Below are positions 16,565-26,298 of a stretch of DNA of 64,000 nt, one piece after another. This DNA is from Endozoicomonas sp. SCSIO W0465. GTDB lineage: Bacteria > Pseudomonadota > Gammaproteobacteria > Pseudomonadales > Endozoicomonadaceae. The translations under genes were made by a program, and so were the position numbers. The DNA is taken from assembly GCF_023716865.1 (NCBI RefSeq), contig NZ_CP092417.1, positions 3,760,001-3,824,000 of the forward strand. Direction: 5' to 3'. The number at the start of each line of letters is the position of its first letter. Within the stretch, counting starts at the first letter, position 1. The notes beneath the pieces were generated by a model that was not told where the DNA came from, ran no database searches, and saw nothing but the letters and a program-made list of their open reading frames with translations.

Positions 16565-18291
16565 TAGCCCGAATATTTCATAAATAAGAGCAGGTTCCGC
16601 CCAATCACCTGATATGATTGGGTCGACCAAAAAAAGCTTCGGAAGAAGCAATCCGGAACCTGCTATGACGAAACATACACAAGAAACCCTTCGTTTTCAC
16701 CCTGTTAATGGTAAAACTGTCAGAGCTGACTTTAACGGAGGAGAGTTGTCCTCCGATTTTGGCGCGCTGTTACTGCATGAAATGGCCATCCGCAGTGAGC
16801 TAATTCCCCGGCTCGTCAAGGCAATCCAGGACAAACGACATCAATCCTATATTGACCATTCCATGCAGGATCTTCTGACGCAACGAGTGCTTCAAATGGC
16901 CTGCGGATATCAGGATGCCAATGACAGCAACCACTTGCGTAAGGACCCGATGTTCAAGCTGGCTGTCGGTCGCAGTCCTCTGAATGCCGAGACCCATCTG
17001 GCATCAGCCCCCACATGTTCACGACTCGGGAAGGGCTTGTCCCGCAGGGATATATACGACCTGGCCTACGCCTTTGCAGAGCATTTTCTCAGCAGCTATA
17101 AAAAACCGCCCAAGCTGGCAGTCATTGATCTGGACCACACAGCCAGCCTGACCCACGGCGCTCAACAGTACAGCTTGTTCAACACCAAATACGGCAATAC
17201 CTGCTATTTGCCACTGATGATTTTTGAAGGCTTGAGCGGGAAGTTGATTACAGCCATTCTGCGGCCAGGGAAAACACCCTCAGGACGGGAAAATGCCGCC
17301 ATTGTTAAACGTCTTTTGACGCTGATCCGGCAGTCATGGCCGAAAACACAGCTCATCATCCGGGGAGACAGTCACTTTTCCCAGCCGGAGCTGATGCGCG
17401 TTGTTGAGCAGGATAAAGCTGCTGATTACGTGCTGGGTAAAGGCGCTGGGCATCCAACGGCCTTACGGCCAATGTCGGATGAAAGCATGGCGGAAGCTCG
17501 CCTCTGCCTGCAAGCACGAACAGCTTACGCTCGATTGAATAAGTTACCGATACCTTACCGAGTGCGTCTGTATGGCGAGGCACAGTATCAGGCGAAGAGC
17601 TGGAAAGGGCTGGATACACGTGTCATATATAAGGCTGAAGTGAACCAGATGGGTGATAACCCTCGCTTTGTTGTAACCTCCATCAAGAATGCCTCGGCCC
17701 GGTGCATTTATGAGCAGTTCTATTGTCCCATAGGACAGGATGAAAACTACATCAAACACCTGAAAAATGATCTGTCCTGTGATCGGACATCGGATATGAG
17801 CTTTCGGGCGAATGCATTGCGTATGTACTACGCCTGTGCCGCGTACGTTCTGCATTACGAAATGAGAACCACTGTATTGAAGGATACAGAGATGCAGAGG
17901 GCTCAGCCTTCAACAGTGATCGCCAAGCTGTTCAAAATTGCCGTTAAGGTGGTGGAGTATAAAGACCGAGTTAAGTTACATCTGCCCAGCAGTAACCCAA
18001 TGAAAGTGTTGCTACAACGAGTGACGGAAGCTTTTGCTGCCATTCCAGTTCTCAGACCGGGATAACAGACACAGCATTTCGGTTGGGGAGGCGTTTTATT
18101 GGATCAGCTGAAGGAGGTTGAGGGTTCGGTGCGCCTGGTGTCAGGTAAATCGTTATGTTTTTTGACATAAAGCCATGGCGGGACGCAATATCAATGCAGA
18201 AAAATACGCTGCTACGATTTGGCAGGCCATGTTTGTTCAAAAAAACATCAGCCGTTCGAGTTGTAGCAGCGTTTATGAAACATTCGGGCTA
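16565..18291 (+). mobile_element. IS1380-family insertion sequence, complete
   Basis: A 1.73-kb element bounded by near-perfect 20-bp inverted repeats, left at 16565-16584 (tagcccgaatatttcataaa) and right at 18272-18291 (one mismatch). It carries one transposase gene on the plus strand. IS1380 elements usually make a 4-bp target duplication. The flanks here (cact and gcag) do not match, so one side has been rearranged since insertion, or the outer end is one or two bases off. Confidence 0.8.
16665..18065 (+). CDS. IS1380-family transposase
   Basis: A 466-residue DDE transposase. The first catalytic Asp lies in AVIDLDHTASLTHG and the second in LIIRGDSHFSQPEL, followed by the C-terminal Glu-bearing region (FYCPIGQDENYIKHLKNDL). 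The N-terminal segment FHPVNGKTVRADFNGGELSSD is typical of IS1380. ATG 16665 is chosen over the longer frame from 16614 because the extra 17 residues have no family counterpart and fall in the element's left-end region. The frame is complete, so the element may still be active. Confidence 0.9.
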   Translation: MTKHTQETLRFHPVNGKTVRADFNGGELSSDFGALLLHEMAIRSELIPRLVKAIQDKRHQSYIDHSMQDLLTQRVLQMACGYQDANDSNHLRKDPMFKLAVGRSPLNAETHLASAPTCSRLGKGLSRRDIYDLAYAFAEHFLSSYKKPPKLAVIDLDHTASLTHGAQQYSLFNTKYGNTCYLPLMIFEGLSGKLITAILRPGKTPSGRENAAIVKRLLTLIRQSWPKTQLIIRGDSHFSQPELMRVVEQDKAADYVLGKGAGHPTALRPMSDESMAEARLCLQARTAYARLNKLPIPYRVRLYGEAQYQAKSWKGLDTRVIYKAEVNQMGDNPRFVVTSIKNASARCIYEQFYCPIGQDENYIKHLKNDLSCDRTSDMSFRANALRMYYACAAYVLHYEMRTTVLKDTEMQRAQPSTVIAKLFKIAVKVVEYKDRVKLHLPSSNPMKVLLQRVTEAFAAIPVLRPG

Positions 18292-18805
18292 GCAGCCGAC
18301 AAATTTCTTTAACGGAACTGGCTAAAAGATCACTGTCGCAAGGAGGTTTGATATCCGATTCGGTGACTGTGCTGTCAATAGCCACAGTGCGCCCTTTTTC
18401 AATACCCTGATCTTTAGCGGTCATTAGCTGACAGTTATTAATCCGTTCCCATGTAGATGCAGTAAGAAGGCTGATGAGCCCATGCAAACTGGAGCGACTG
18501 GGGCGCTGGTTTGGTTCGAGGCGACAAAAGTCTCGAAAGAGCATGGAGCCCATCAAAACAAACGACAAGTAGACATAATCACAATTCAAATACTGTTTCA
18601 GGAGTGCCGCACGAAGAACGGATTCTGCTGATAGTCCGTTCCGCCCAGTGTTCTGTTTATCACCAGAACTTAAGTCCTCATAAATCCAGTCATTGAACTG
18701 TGGATGGGCATCAAGCCATTGCGAGATACCGGAAAGCTGGGAGCAGATTTCATGAGGTACGTAATGAAGTTCCATACTACACTGCGGGTTGCGTTTTTTG
18801 CGCAT
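18292..18805 (-). pseudogene. Transposase remnant (ISNCY/DUF772 type), 3' truncated
   Basis: The first 171 codons of a transposase of the kind with a DUF772-like N-terminus (GRNGLSAESVLRAALLKQYL, LSFVLMGSMLFRDFCRL) and the start of the catalytic domain (KGRTVAIDSTVTESDIKPP). The frame then runs into the right inverted repeat of the adjacent IS1380-type element, which supplies 14 unrelated residues before a stop. The catalytic C-terminal half is absent from both sides of the IS, so DNA was lost here. Confidence 0.8.
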
Positions 18806-19701
18806 TTGGAGTCCTCTGTTTTTGGCAATCCCTTATGTTTCTTGCTCTTGGGAAGTTTAGTCGCCAGATAGCAGTAGGGCTCCACTTAATTTTTCAGGAT
18901 AAAATCTACAGTTTTCAATTGGTTGTGTTTTTGGACGAGAACTAGCTACTTACATAGGTATAGCACTGAGCGATCAGATCGGTAGTTGATACAAGAACAC
19001 GTTTAATTTCACCCATCGAGTACTTTTCTATCGCGCAAACCCGCGTCATACGTACAATTTCAGACTCCACTTATTCGGCCAATATTGCTAACATGAGAAA
19101 TGTCAATGGATCCGCCACCATCAAAGGCTATCTCATGAAGCTCGAAGCCAATAATCGGCCAACACTGCGCCCAAACTCAAACTCCAAGAACGTCTTTTCA
19201 ATTCATCACAGCACGATCAATTCGGTTAAGCCATTACTAAAGGCATGTACAACACTGCCTGCTTCAAAGTCATTTGATGAGACCGGCGGGTATATCAAAG
19301 GCTATAACTGATCTCATCCCTGCCTTAAAACCCGCACAGAATGGACACAGTAGATAATTTTCTGTGTCCGCTTATTTGTTCACTGTAAAATCCGTCCACC
19401 ACCCCTCCAACCAAATGAGCCATTGATTTTTTCCAAAAGCCTTGTTGGAATAGAACTTATTCAAACATTTTACTGGCTAAGGATTAATAGCCTGATTTAC
19501 ATAAGGTTGTCAGAATATAAAAGCTTAACAGCTGTCATCCACCAGGTGACTGTATTATGCTGTATTCATCCTCACAGGATACTCAAGAGTTTGACAGCCT
19601 GAGCGATGACTTGAGTAATGGAAAGTGTCTTAGCCGTTAGGTTACTACTGAGCCAGGAAGGCACACTTGAACAGACAGAATGACACGGAGCTAACGCCTC
19701 T
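18806..19701. other. Gene-free region between transposase remnant and prc
   Basis: About 900 bp without a convincing gene. The left part presumably contains the 5' end of the transposase remnant's own element. A 72-codon frame at 19093-19311 has no ribosome-binding site or recognisable motif, and I do not call it. The prc promoter must lie near the right edge. Confidence 0.5.
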
Positions 19702-21825
19702 ATGATATCGAAACTGCAGCCAGCCAAAAGAATGAAGACGTTCTTTTCAGCGCTGCTTTTCACAGTGCTTCTCACCGGCAATCTTGCTCAGGCCGCCGAT
19801 AAGGACATCAGCCAGCCAGTACCAACTCTGACGCCTAATCTGCAGCAGGCTATTGCCAGCGTTCACGTTGTACAACTTCTTTCCAGAAGCCACTATCGGA
19901 AGATCCCCCTTGACCAGAGCAATATGGAAAAGGTGTTTGATCGCTACCTGGATCGACTGGACCCAAACCGCAGTTTTTTCCTTCAGTCTGACATTCGGGA
20001 ATTTGAGCCATACCGAAAAAAACTGGGAGACTCTCTGAAAAGCGGCGACCTCAATCCAGCCTTTACCATCTTCAACCGCTACCGTGAACGAGCAGAAGAG
20101 CGGGCACGCTTTATGCTTAGCCAGTTAGATCTGGGCATTAAAGACCTGAATCTCAAGAAAAATGAAGAGCTTGTGATTGAACGCAAGGATGAGCCCTGGC
20201 TTGCCAGCAGGCAAGCCCAGCAATTGCTTTGGATCAAGCAGCTTAAAGACAGCATATTAAGCCAGAAGCTGAACAATAAAACCGACGAAGAAATTATCAA
20301 CCAGCTGCATAAAAGAAATACCAATCTGCTCCGCAGGCTGCACCAGAGCAAAAGTGAAGATGCCTTTCAGACGTATATCAATGCCTTCGCTGGCATCTAC
20401 GATCCTCATACCCAATATTTTTCTCCCCAGACGGCGGAAAACTTTGATATCAACATGAGCCTCTCGCTCGAAGGTATCGGCGCAGTTCTATCTGCAGAGG
20501 ATGAATACACCAGGGTAGTCAGTGTTGTGCCCGGCGGTCCTGCAGAGAAAGCAGGCCAGCTGAAGCCTGGAGATAAAATCGTCAGCGTTGGCCAGGGCAA
20601 GAAAGGTAACCTCGAAGATGTGGTGGGCATGCGTCTGGATGATGTCGTTAAATTAATTCGAGGTACCAAACACACCCTGGTTCGCCTGGAGATTATTCCC
20701 GGCAGCAGTAATGACAGCAATACCCGGGTTTACGAAATTGTCCGGGATCGGGTCAAGCTGGAAGAGCAGGACGCAGCCAGCAAGATTATCGAAGTGCCGA
20801 TGAATGGTAAAACCAGCCGCATCGGGGTGATAGAGTTACCAACCTTTTATATCGACTTCAAGGCTGCCCAGGCCGGCGATCCCGACTATAAGAGCACCAC
20901 CCGTGACGTTCGCAGGCTGCTGGAAAAATTAAAGAAAGAGAAAGTGGATGGCCTGATTATCGATCTTCGCGGTAATGGTGGCGGCTCACTGCAGGAAGCC
21001 AATGAGTTGACCGGGCTATTTATTGATACAGGGCCTACCGTTGTCGTTCGTAATAATCGGGGTCGCTCTGAACGACAGGAAGATCCGGACTCAGAGCAGC
21101 TCTACGACGGCCCCATGGTGGTCATGATTGACCGCCTCAGCGCTTCCGCTTCAGAAATTTTTGCCGGAGCCATGCAGGATTATGGCCGGGCACTGATCGT
21201 TGGCAGCCAGAGTTACGGTAAAGGTACCGTGCAAAGCATTCAACCACTGAACCATGGACAACTGAAACTTACGCTGGCCAAATTCTACCGGATTTCCGGC
21301 CAGAGTACGCAGAATCGCGGGGTTATACCCGACATCATCTTCCCTTCCCTCTACGATGGCCGGGATATTGGTGAGGACACGCTGCCGGATGCACTGCCAT
21401 GGGACAATATCTCACCAGTATCCTACAGACCTTATGCAAATTTCAGTCCCTACCTTCCGGAGCTACAGAAAAAGCATCAATACCGCACCTGTAAAAATGC
21501 TGATTTTGTTTACCTCCATGAGATGAAGGACTATTTCCAACAGTATGAAAACCAGAAGAAGGTTTCACTGAATAAGGAAAGACGACAGCTGGAGTTGCAA
21601 ACCATGCGCAGCCAGCGACTGGCCATTGAAAATCGCCTGAGAAAAGCCAAAGGCCAGCCGCTACTGAACAATCTGGATGAACTGGAGAAGATCAACAATC
21701 AGGAACTGGAACAGAAGAGAAAAGATAAAGAGCCTGATGCCTTTCTGCAGGAAACCGGTATTATCCTGACCGACATGGTGAAGGCTACCAATAATAAACA
21801 ACTCTTCACCCGTCGCTCTGGCTAG
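19702..21825 (+). CDS. prc: Tail-specific (C-terminal processing) protease Prc
   Basis: Periplasmic S41 protease that degrades proteins by their C-termini (ssrA-tagged substrates) and trims envelope proteins. The 707 residues include a signal peptide (KTFFSALLFTVLLTGNLAQA), a PDZ domain (about residues 250-340, SLEGIGAVLSAEDEYTRVV), and the S41 core (LIIDLRGNGGGSLQEANELT). The catalytic residues by alignment to E. coli Prc are S482 in RLSASASEIF, D493 in QDYGRA, and K507 in SYGKGTVQ. The C-terminal domain is lysine-rich. ATG 19702 gives ten residues before the basic n-region; ATG 19732 is an alternative start. It is monocistronic, with a strong terminator directly downstream. Confidence 0.95.
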   Translation: MISKLQPAKRMKTFFSALLFTVLLTGNLAQAADKDISQPVPTLTPNLQQAIASVHVVQLLSRSHYRKIPLDQSNMEKVFDRYLDRLDPNRSFFLQSDIREFEPYRKKLGDSLKSGDLNPAFTIFNRYRERAEERARFMLSQLDLGIKDLNLKKNEELVIERKDEPWLASRQAQQLLWIKQLKDSILSQKLNNKTDEEIINQLHKRNTNLLRRLHQSKSEDAFQTYINAFAGIYDPHTQYFSPQTAENFDINMSLSLEGIGAVLSAEDEYTRVVSVVPGGPAEKAGQLKPGDKIVSVGQGKKGNLEDVVGMRLDDVVKLIRGTKHTLVRLEIIPGSSNDSNTRVYEIVRDRVKLEEQDAASKIIEVPMNGKTSRIGVIELPTFYIDFKAAQAGDPDYKSTTRDVRRLLEKLKKEKVDGLIIDLRGNGGGSLQEANELTGLFIDTGPTVVVRNNRGRSERQEDPDSEQLYDGPMVVMIDRLSASASEIFAGAMQDYGRALIVGSQSYGKGTVQSIQPLNHGQLKLTLAKFYRISGQSTQNRGVIPDIIFPSLYDGRDIGEDTLPDALPWDNISPVSYRPYANFSPYLPELQKKHQYRTCKNADFVYLHEMKDYFQQYENQKKVSLNKERRQLELQTMRSQRLAIENRLRKAKGQPLLNNLDELEKINNQELEQKRKDKEPDAFLQETGIILTDMVKATNNKQLFTRRSG

Positions 21826-21843
21826 AACCAGTCTTCACTTATT

Positions 21844-21869
21844 AAAAAGCCCGCCATTGCGGGCTTTTT
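21844..21869. terminator. Bidirectional terminator between prc and proV
   Basis: An 11-bp perfect stem (aaaaagcccgc/gcgggcttttt) with loop catt. The A and T tracts on either side let it work for prc on the plus strand and for the proXWV operon on the minus strand. Confidence 0.9.
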
Positions 21870-21892
21870 AATGTTAAGCAGGGTGCTCATAC

Positions 21893-23149
21893 TTAGCGGG
21901 GTGATTGCGTTGATGCCAAGAGACTGTCTGAGAATACCTCCTGGTGATTTGTGGAAACATCCCCGAGTACTTCAGCAAGACTGGAACGGGAAAGTTGTCC
22001 CTGTAACTGCCCATCATCGTCAATAACGGGCAGTGGAAAGTCGGTATCCAATGTATCCGGAATCACTGACTCCAGAATAGAGTCTGCCTGAATAGCCGGA
22101 ACCGTTTCTATCAAGATAGAGCTTACCTTCTTGTGACTCCCCTTCTCAACCGCCTGCTCAAGCGTCTGCTGCAGAATAACACCCTGATAACCATCATCGT
22201 TAACGTAATAACCAAAGCCCTCGGAAGTCTTTTTCATCTGACTCAGCGCTTCATCAATGGTTTCTGCCGTAATCCGGCAGGCCGGTGGCTTCATCACCGT
22301 TTCTACCGTCAAGGCCCGGGCACGGTTTACGTCTTTAACAAACGCTTCAACATATTCAGTAGCCGGACTCAACAGAATCTCTTCCGGTACCCCCTGCTGC
22401 ACAAGCTCTCCATCTTTGAGAATGGCGATGCGGTCTCCCAACCTCAGCGCTTCATCAAGGTCATGAGTGATAAAAACAATGGTTTTATGCAGCTTACTCT
22501 GCAGCTCAATCAACTGATCCTGCATTTCACTGCGAATCAGTGGATCCAGAGCCGAGAAGGCTTCATCCATCAACAGAATCTCCGCATCGGTACAGAGCGC
22601 CCTGGCCAAACCCACCCGTTGTTGCTGACCACCCGACAGCTGTGAAGGATACTGCCGCTCGTAACCTGCCAAGCCAACCGTATCCAGCCACTGTGCCGCT
22701 TTCTTCAGTCGCTCTGCTTTAGCAACGCCCTGAACCGAAAGCCCATAAGCAACATTGTCGATTACTGTACGGTGAGGCATCAGACCAAAACGTTGAAAGA
22801 CCATGGACATCTTTTGTTGCCGGAAGTTTTCCAGCTCTTTGGCTGTAAACCGGCTGATATCGATGCCATCCACCAGAATCTCCCCCTCAGTGGGATCAAT
22901 CAAACGATTAAAGTGGCGAATCAAGGTAGATTTTCCTGATCCGGAAAGCCCCATGATCACAAAGATCTCACCCGACTTTACCTCCAGATTGATATCCCTG
23001 AGTCCAAGGGTATGGCCCGTATCGGCCAGAATCTGGTCTTTGGACTCTCCCTGATGAACCCGGGGCATCACCTTGTCTGGTTGCTTTCCGAATAACTTGT
23101 ATAGCCCTCGAATCTGAATCAACGGCTTACTGCTTTTACGTTCATGCAT
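21893..23149 (-). CDS. proV: Glycine betaine ABC transporter ATP-binding subunit ProV
   Basis: Cytosolic ATPase of an osmoregulated glycine betaine/proline importer, 418 residues. The Walker A motif is GLSGSGKSTLIRHFNRL, the signature LSGGQQQRVGLARAL, Walker B ILLMDEAFSALDP, and the switch His lies in FITHDLDEALRLGDR. C-terminal CBS domains (from VETVMKPPACRITAE to the end) are the ionic-strength sensors of this family. The start is set at ATG 23149 (MHERKSSKPLIQIRGLYKLFG), which overlaps the last 8 bp of proW. The longer frame from 23242 would lie inside proW and has no family counterpart. It is the last gene of proX-proW-proV. Confidence 0.95.
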   Translation of the reverse strand: MHERKSSKPLIQIRGLYKLFGKQPDKVMPRVHQGESKDQILADTGHTLGLRDINLEVKSGEIFVIMGLSGSGKSTLIRHFNRLIDPTEGEILVDGIDISRFTAKELENFRQQKMSMVFQRFGLMPHRTVIDNVAYGLSVQGVAKAERLKKAAQWLDTVGLAGYERQYPSQLSGGQQQRVGLARALCTDAEILLMDEAFSALDPLIRSEMQDQLIELQSKLHKTIVFITHDLDEALRLGDRIAILKDGELVQQGVPEEILLSPATEYVEAFVKDVNRARALTVETVMKPPACRITAETIDEALSQMKKTSEGFGYYVNDDGYQGVILQQTLEQAVEKGSHKKVSSILIETVPAIQADSILESVIPDTLDTDFPLPVIDDDGQLQGQLSRSSLAEVLGDVSTNHQEVFSDSLLASTQSPR

Positions 23150-24086
23150 GCTCAGCGCCCCCAAGGTGTTTCTGGGTTCTGCGGGCATATGCCTGAGAAA
23201 CCCGGTCGAAGATGATTGCCAACGCCACAATGGCCAGACCATTTAACAATCCCAGCGTGAAATACTGGTTAGTAATGGATTTCAACACTGGCTGCCCAAG
23301 GCCTTTGACGCCAATCATGGAAGCAATCACCACCATAGCCAGCGCCATCATGATGGTCTGGTTAATACCGGCCATAATGGTCGGCATTGCCAGTGGCAGC
23401 TGGACACCCCATAACCTTTGCAAAGGACTGGCACCATAGGCAGTGGCGGCTTCCAGAACCTCTTTATCCACCAGACGAATCCCAAGGTTTGTCAGTCTGA
23501 TAACCGGGGGAATGGCATAAATGACAACGGCGATTACCCCCGGAATCTTGCCAATTCCCAGCAACATCACGACAGGAATCAGGTAAACAAATGCAGGCAT
23601 CGTCTGCATAACATCCAGCAGGGGCGTCACTACTTTCTGAACCCGATCTGAACGGGCCATGGCAACACCAATGGGAATGCCCAGCACCAGGGAGAGCAAG
23701 GTACATACTGTGATTACACTCAGGGTTCTCATGGTATTTTCCCACATACCAAAGTACCCAATTGCAAGGAGTGAAAAGACAATCCCTGAACACAGCTTCC
23801 AGGAGCGGCTGGCCGCATAGGCCAACCCGACAATAATACTGAGAACCAACAACCAGGGAGAACTGATTAACAGTTCTTCAAACCAGACCAGGAAAGAGAG
23901 TAGCGGATCAAAAAATGACTCAATCAAATCACCATATTCACGGGAAAATTCCCGGTAGGCACCATCCAGCGTTTTCCTGATGGTAATGAGGTCACCTCGT
24001 TCCATTTCCGGGAACTCGGTCGCCATGAAATCGGTCGCCATGAAATCGGTCGCCATGAAATCGGTCATCCGGGATTCTTCAGCCAT
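23142..24086 (-). CDS. proW: Glycine betaine ABC transporter permease ProW
   Basis: Inner-membrane permease of the ProXWV importer, 314 residues. After a hydrophilic N-terminal tail it has about six membrane helices and the EAA loop EVLEAATAYGASPLQRLWGVQLPLAMP that docks on ProV. The N-terminus contains MATDFMATDFMATEF, encoded by three 15-bp repeats (tcggtcgccatgaaa, 24016-24060). Each repeat contains an in-frame ATG, so several starts are possible, and copy number could change the tail length without touching the membrane domain. It overlaps proV by 8 bp and follows proX with a gap of about 105 bp. Confidence 0.94.
   Translation of the reverse strand: MAEESRMTDFMATDFMATDFMATEFPEMERGDLITIRKTLDGAYREFSREYGDLIESFFDPLLSFLVWFEELLISSPWLLVLSIIVGLAYAASRSWKLCSGIVFSLLAIGYFGMWENTMRTLSVITVCTLLSLVLGIPIGVAMARSDRVQKVVTPLLDVMQTMPAFVYLIPVVMLLGIGKIPGVIAVVIYAIPPVIRLTNLGIRLVDKEVLEAATAYGASPLQRLWGVQLPLAMPTIMAGINQTIMMALAMVVIASMIGVKGLGQPVLKSITNQYFTLGLLNGLAIVALAIIFDRVSQAYARRTQKHLGGAEHA
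24016..24060. repeat. 15-bp x3 tandem repeat at the proW N-terminus
   Basis: Three identical copies of tcggtcgccatgaaa, plus partial copies at each edge, lie in the first 25 codons of proW. The unit is five codons, so gain or loss keeps the frame. Confidence 0.95.
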
Positions 24087-24191
24087 ACACCTTAGCCCTT
24101 GTTTAAATAAAGAAAGAAGATGGCTGCGCTCGTGTTACCGCACAACCACCGATCTCCAGAGATCGCTTTCTTGAAACGAAAGCGGCGGGCA

Positions 24192-25202
24192 TCAGAGGGA
24201 TGCAAGCCCCTGCTTTACTTTTTTAACAACCTCAGCAGACAGCCATTGGGACCAGGTGGACTCATAGTTGATCAGGAAGTGCTCCATCGCCATCTCACCA
24301 TCAGCTTGATTATCTTCCATCCAGGCCAGTAGTTGGTTCATCTGCTGATTGGTAAAGGAGCGTTTGCTCAGATACTCATAAGCTGCCGGTGCTTTTAACG
24401 CAAACTGTTCAGTGGTGACGGTTTTCACTTCCGACGGCGGATACATGGTCACTTCAGGCGACTCACATTCTTCTTTAGTGGTACAGTTGATGAACTCCTG
24501 CTTATCGATACCGGAGCCAAAATCAACTTTAACCATTTCGTATTTGCCAAGCACGGCTGTTGGAGCCCAGTAATAACCAAACCACGCTTCTTCACGTTCA
24601 TAAGCCTTGGCAATGGCACCTGACAAACCAGCACCAGAACCCGGATCAATCATTTCAAAGCCAGACTCTTCAAGATTGAGTGCCCGGAACAAATTACCGG
24701 CACTGATCTGACAGTTCCAACCGGCAGGACAACCATAGAACGCTGACAGCTTAGCGCTCTCCGGATGGGTAAACATGGCCGCCTGCTTTTTGATACCTGC
24801 AATGGTTTTCAGGCTCGGATCTTTTTCTATCAGATATTTCGGGACCCAGAAGCCTTCTTCACCACCATCGGAGAGAGACATTCCGGCATAACGGAGACGC
24901 TTTTCCTCAACCCCTTTATCCAGAGCCTTCTTCATCGAGTTGCTCCACATCTCTGGCGCAACATCAGGCTCCCCTTTTTCGATCATGGAGGTGCCCGTCG
25001 GCATCGTATCTCCGGGAATCAGCTCAGCCTCACAACCAAAACCACTTTCCAGAATGAATTGATCCACATGGGCCATCAGTGTTGCCGAATTCCAATTCAT
25101 ATCGGCAATGGTAACGTTGCCGCACTCGTTGGCAGAGATGGCAGCGGACAAGGGCAACGACAGGGCAAGCAGGGTTCCAGCCACAAATTTATTCTTCAGC
25201 AT
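24192..25202 (-). CDS. proX: Glycine betaine-binding protein ProX
   Basis: Periplasmic substrate-binding protein of the ProXWV importer (OpuAC fold). Starting at ATG 25202 it has 336 residues with a signal peptide (MLKNKFVAGTLLALSLPLSA). The mature domain has conserved ligand-region features, including NWNSATLMAHVDQFILESG, TMPTGTSMIEKGEPDVAPEMW and AWFGYYWAPTAVLGKY (aromatic residues for betaine binding). The upstream frame to 25262 adds a non-signal-like 20 residues, and I reject it. It is first in the operon, ahead of proW and proV. Confidence 0.93.
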   Translation of the reverse strand: MLKNKFVAGTLLALSLPLSAAISANECGNVTIADMNWNSATLMAHVDQFILESGFGCEAELIPGDTMPTGTSMIEKGEPDVAPEMWSNSMKKALDKGVEEKRLRYAGMSLSDGGEEGFWVPKYLIEKDPSLKTIAGIKKQAAMFTHPESAKLSAFYGCPAGWNCQISAGNLFRALNLEESGFEMIDPGSGAGLSGAIAKAYEREEAWFGYYWAPTAVLGKYEMVKVDFGSGIDKQEFINCTTKEECESPEVTMYPPSEVKTVTTEQFALKAPAAYEYLSKRSFTNQQMNQLLAWMEDNQADGEMAMEHFLINYESTWSQWLSAEVVKKVKQGLASL

Positions 25203-25545
25203 TTCTGTACCTGTTTTTTTAAAGTCCTTTCCTGGTGCCTGATAGCGCTCTCTCCAATCCATGGATTGATGTGAAAAGCCGGGTACAAGAATTTATGCTC
25301 CAGTGAAATTTCTACAATCAACAAGCATAAATTATTAAGCCCATTTTCCAGCATCAATGACTCGTCAGTCCTTTCCCGGACACCGATAGGATCAATAACT
25401 TACACTTCTAACTATTAGATTTCAAATTACTTTGACGATTTCCCCAGCCACTCCATCCAAAAGAAGACTAAAAAACAACCAAACGAGGAAGCTGACCGGG
25501 AATAGTCTGCCCCACTGCGGTGGCAGTCTATTCTCGGTCAGCCCC
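25203..25545. other. Intergenic region between proX and marR
   Basis: This 343-bp stretch should hold the proXWV promoter and the end of the marR transcript. It contains the long inverted repeat at 25491-25542. No gene is visible. Confidence 0.5.
25491..25542 (-). repeat. 52-bp imperfect inverted repeat downstream of marR
   Basis: Two 21-bp arms (gctgaccgggaatagtctgcc, and a reverse complement with two mismatches) flank a 10-base loop, 3 bp after the marR stop codon. On the minus strand a T-rich stretch (ggttgttttttag) follows some 15 bases later. It is a likely transcript-end hairpin, or a REP-like element. Confidence 0.6.
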
Positions 25546-26025
25546 CTATGGCTCCGTCCCACCGATATCCAAAAGCGGTGCAGCATCAATAGACTCAGCG
25601 TCCATCATGGCTGCAACCCTTTGCAGAGAAGAAAGGACTTGTGTTTTTTCCCAGGGCTCCAGAGCCTCAAAACGTTCAATAAACTTTTCATGCAGCAGCG
25701 TGGGTGCAGTTGCCAGTACCGAGCACCCGAGTTCAGTTAACCGCGCGTTAACAATTCGCTTGTCACTGGCACTTCGAACTCTCTCAAGATACTGCCGCTC
25801 TTCCAGCCGGTTGAGAATTGTGGTCACTGTGGCCTGACTTAGCGATACATCCTGAGAGATCCGTTTAACCGTTACATCACCCAGATCGTTAATGGCCTTC
25901 AATACCATGATTTGTGGTGTTGTCAGGCCGCAGGCCTTGATCATGCGCTTTGAGTGCAGGTCCGTTGCCCGGATTATGCGTCTTAGTGTAATAAGTACAT
26001 CAGTCCAATAACATGTTTCAGTCAT
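25546..26025 (-). CDS. MarR-family transcriptional regulator
   Basis: A 159-residue winged-helix regulator. The recognition region DVTVKRISQDVSLSQATVTTILNRLEERQYLERVRSASDKR is typical of MarR, with the wing motif SDKR. It is divergent from betT, and the shared 273-bp region contains two identical 14-bp palindromes. It probably controls betT and itself in response to osmolyte status. Related MarR proteins (EctR) govern ectoine genes in marine gammaproteobacteria, but that parallel is only an analogy. The ligand is unknown. Confidence 0.9.
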   Translation of the reverse strand: MTETCYWTDVLITLRRIIRATDLHSKRMIKACGLTTPQIMVLKAINDLGDVTVKRISQDVSLSQATVTTILNRLEERQYLERVRSASDKRIVNARLTELGCSVLATAPTLLHEKFIERFEALEPWEKTQVLSSLQRVAAMMDAESIDAAPLLDIGGTEP

Positions 26026-26113
26026 ACAACCTACTCATCCTGCTCATTAAAGAAAGAGATTTTAAATAACCCGCGTACTTATTTGCCACATAGCAGACAG
26101 CAAAACAAACATA

Positions 26114-26142
26114 ATTTGATATCAAATAATTTGATATCAAAT
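26114..26142. promoter_or_regulatory. Twin palindromic operator between marR and betT
   Basis: Two identical perfect 14-bp palindromes, atttgatatcaaat, at 26114-26127 and 26129-26142, are separated by one base, so their centres are 15 bp apart. A half site (aatttga) follows at 26143-26149. MarR dimers recognise palindromes of this size. The sites lie about 90 bp upstream of the marR start and 160 bp upstream of betT. Confidence 0.75.
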
Positions 26143-26298
26143 AATTTGAGCTGTAATATATTTCACCTAGACTTCTTATAAGTCTGTAAACAGGATCTTC
26201 TTCATGTTACCCCCCTCAGAGCGTTGACGTCTCTCTTGCACATCGTTCCAAATTCAAACGATCAAATTGACTTTGACCATTCAGCAAGAGCATGCAAT

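Noticed and set aside
19093..19311. 72-codon plus-strand frame in the gap before prc
   Set aside because: No ribosome-binding site, no motif, and low-complexity composition; it appears random.
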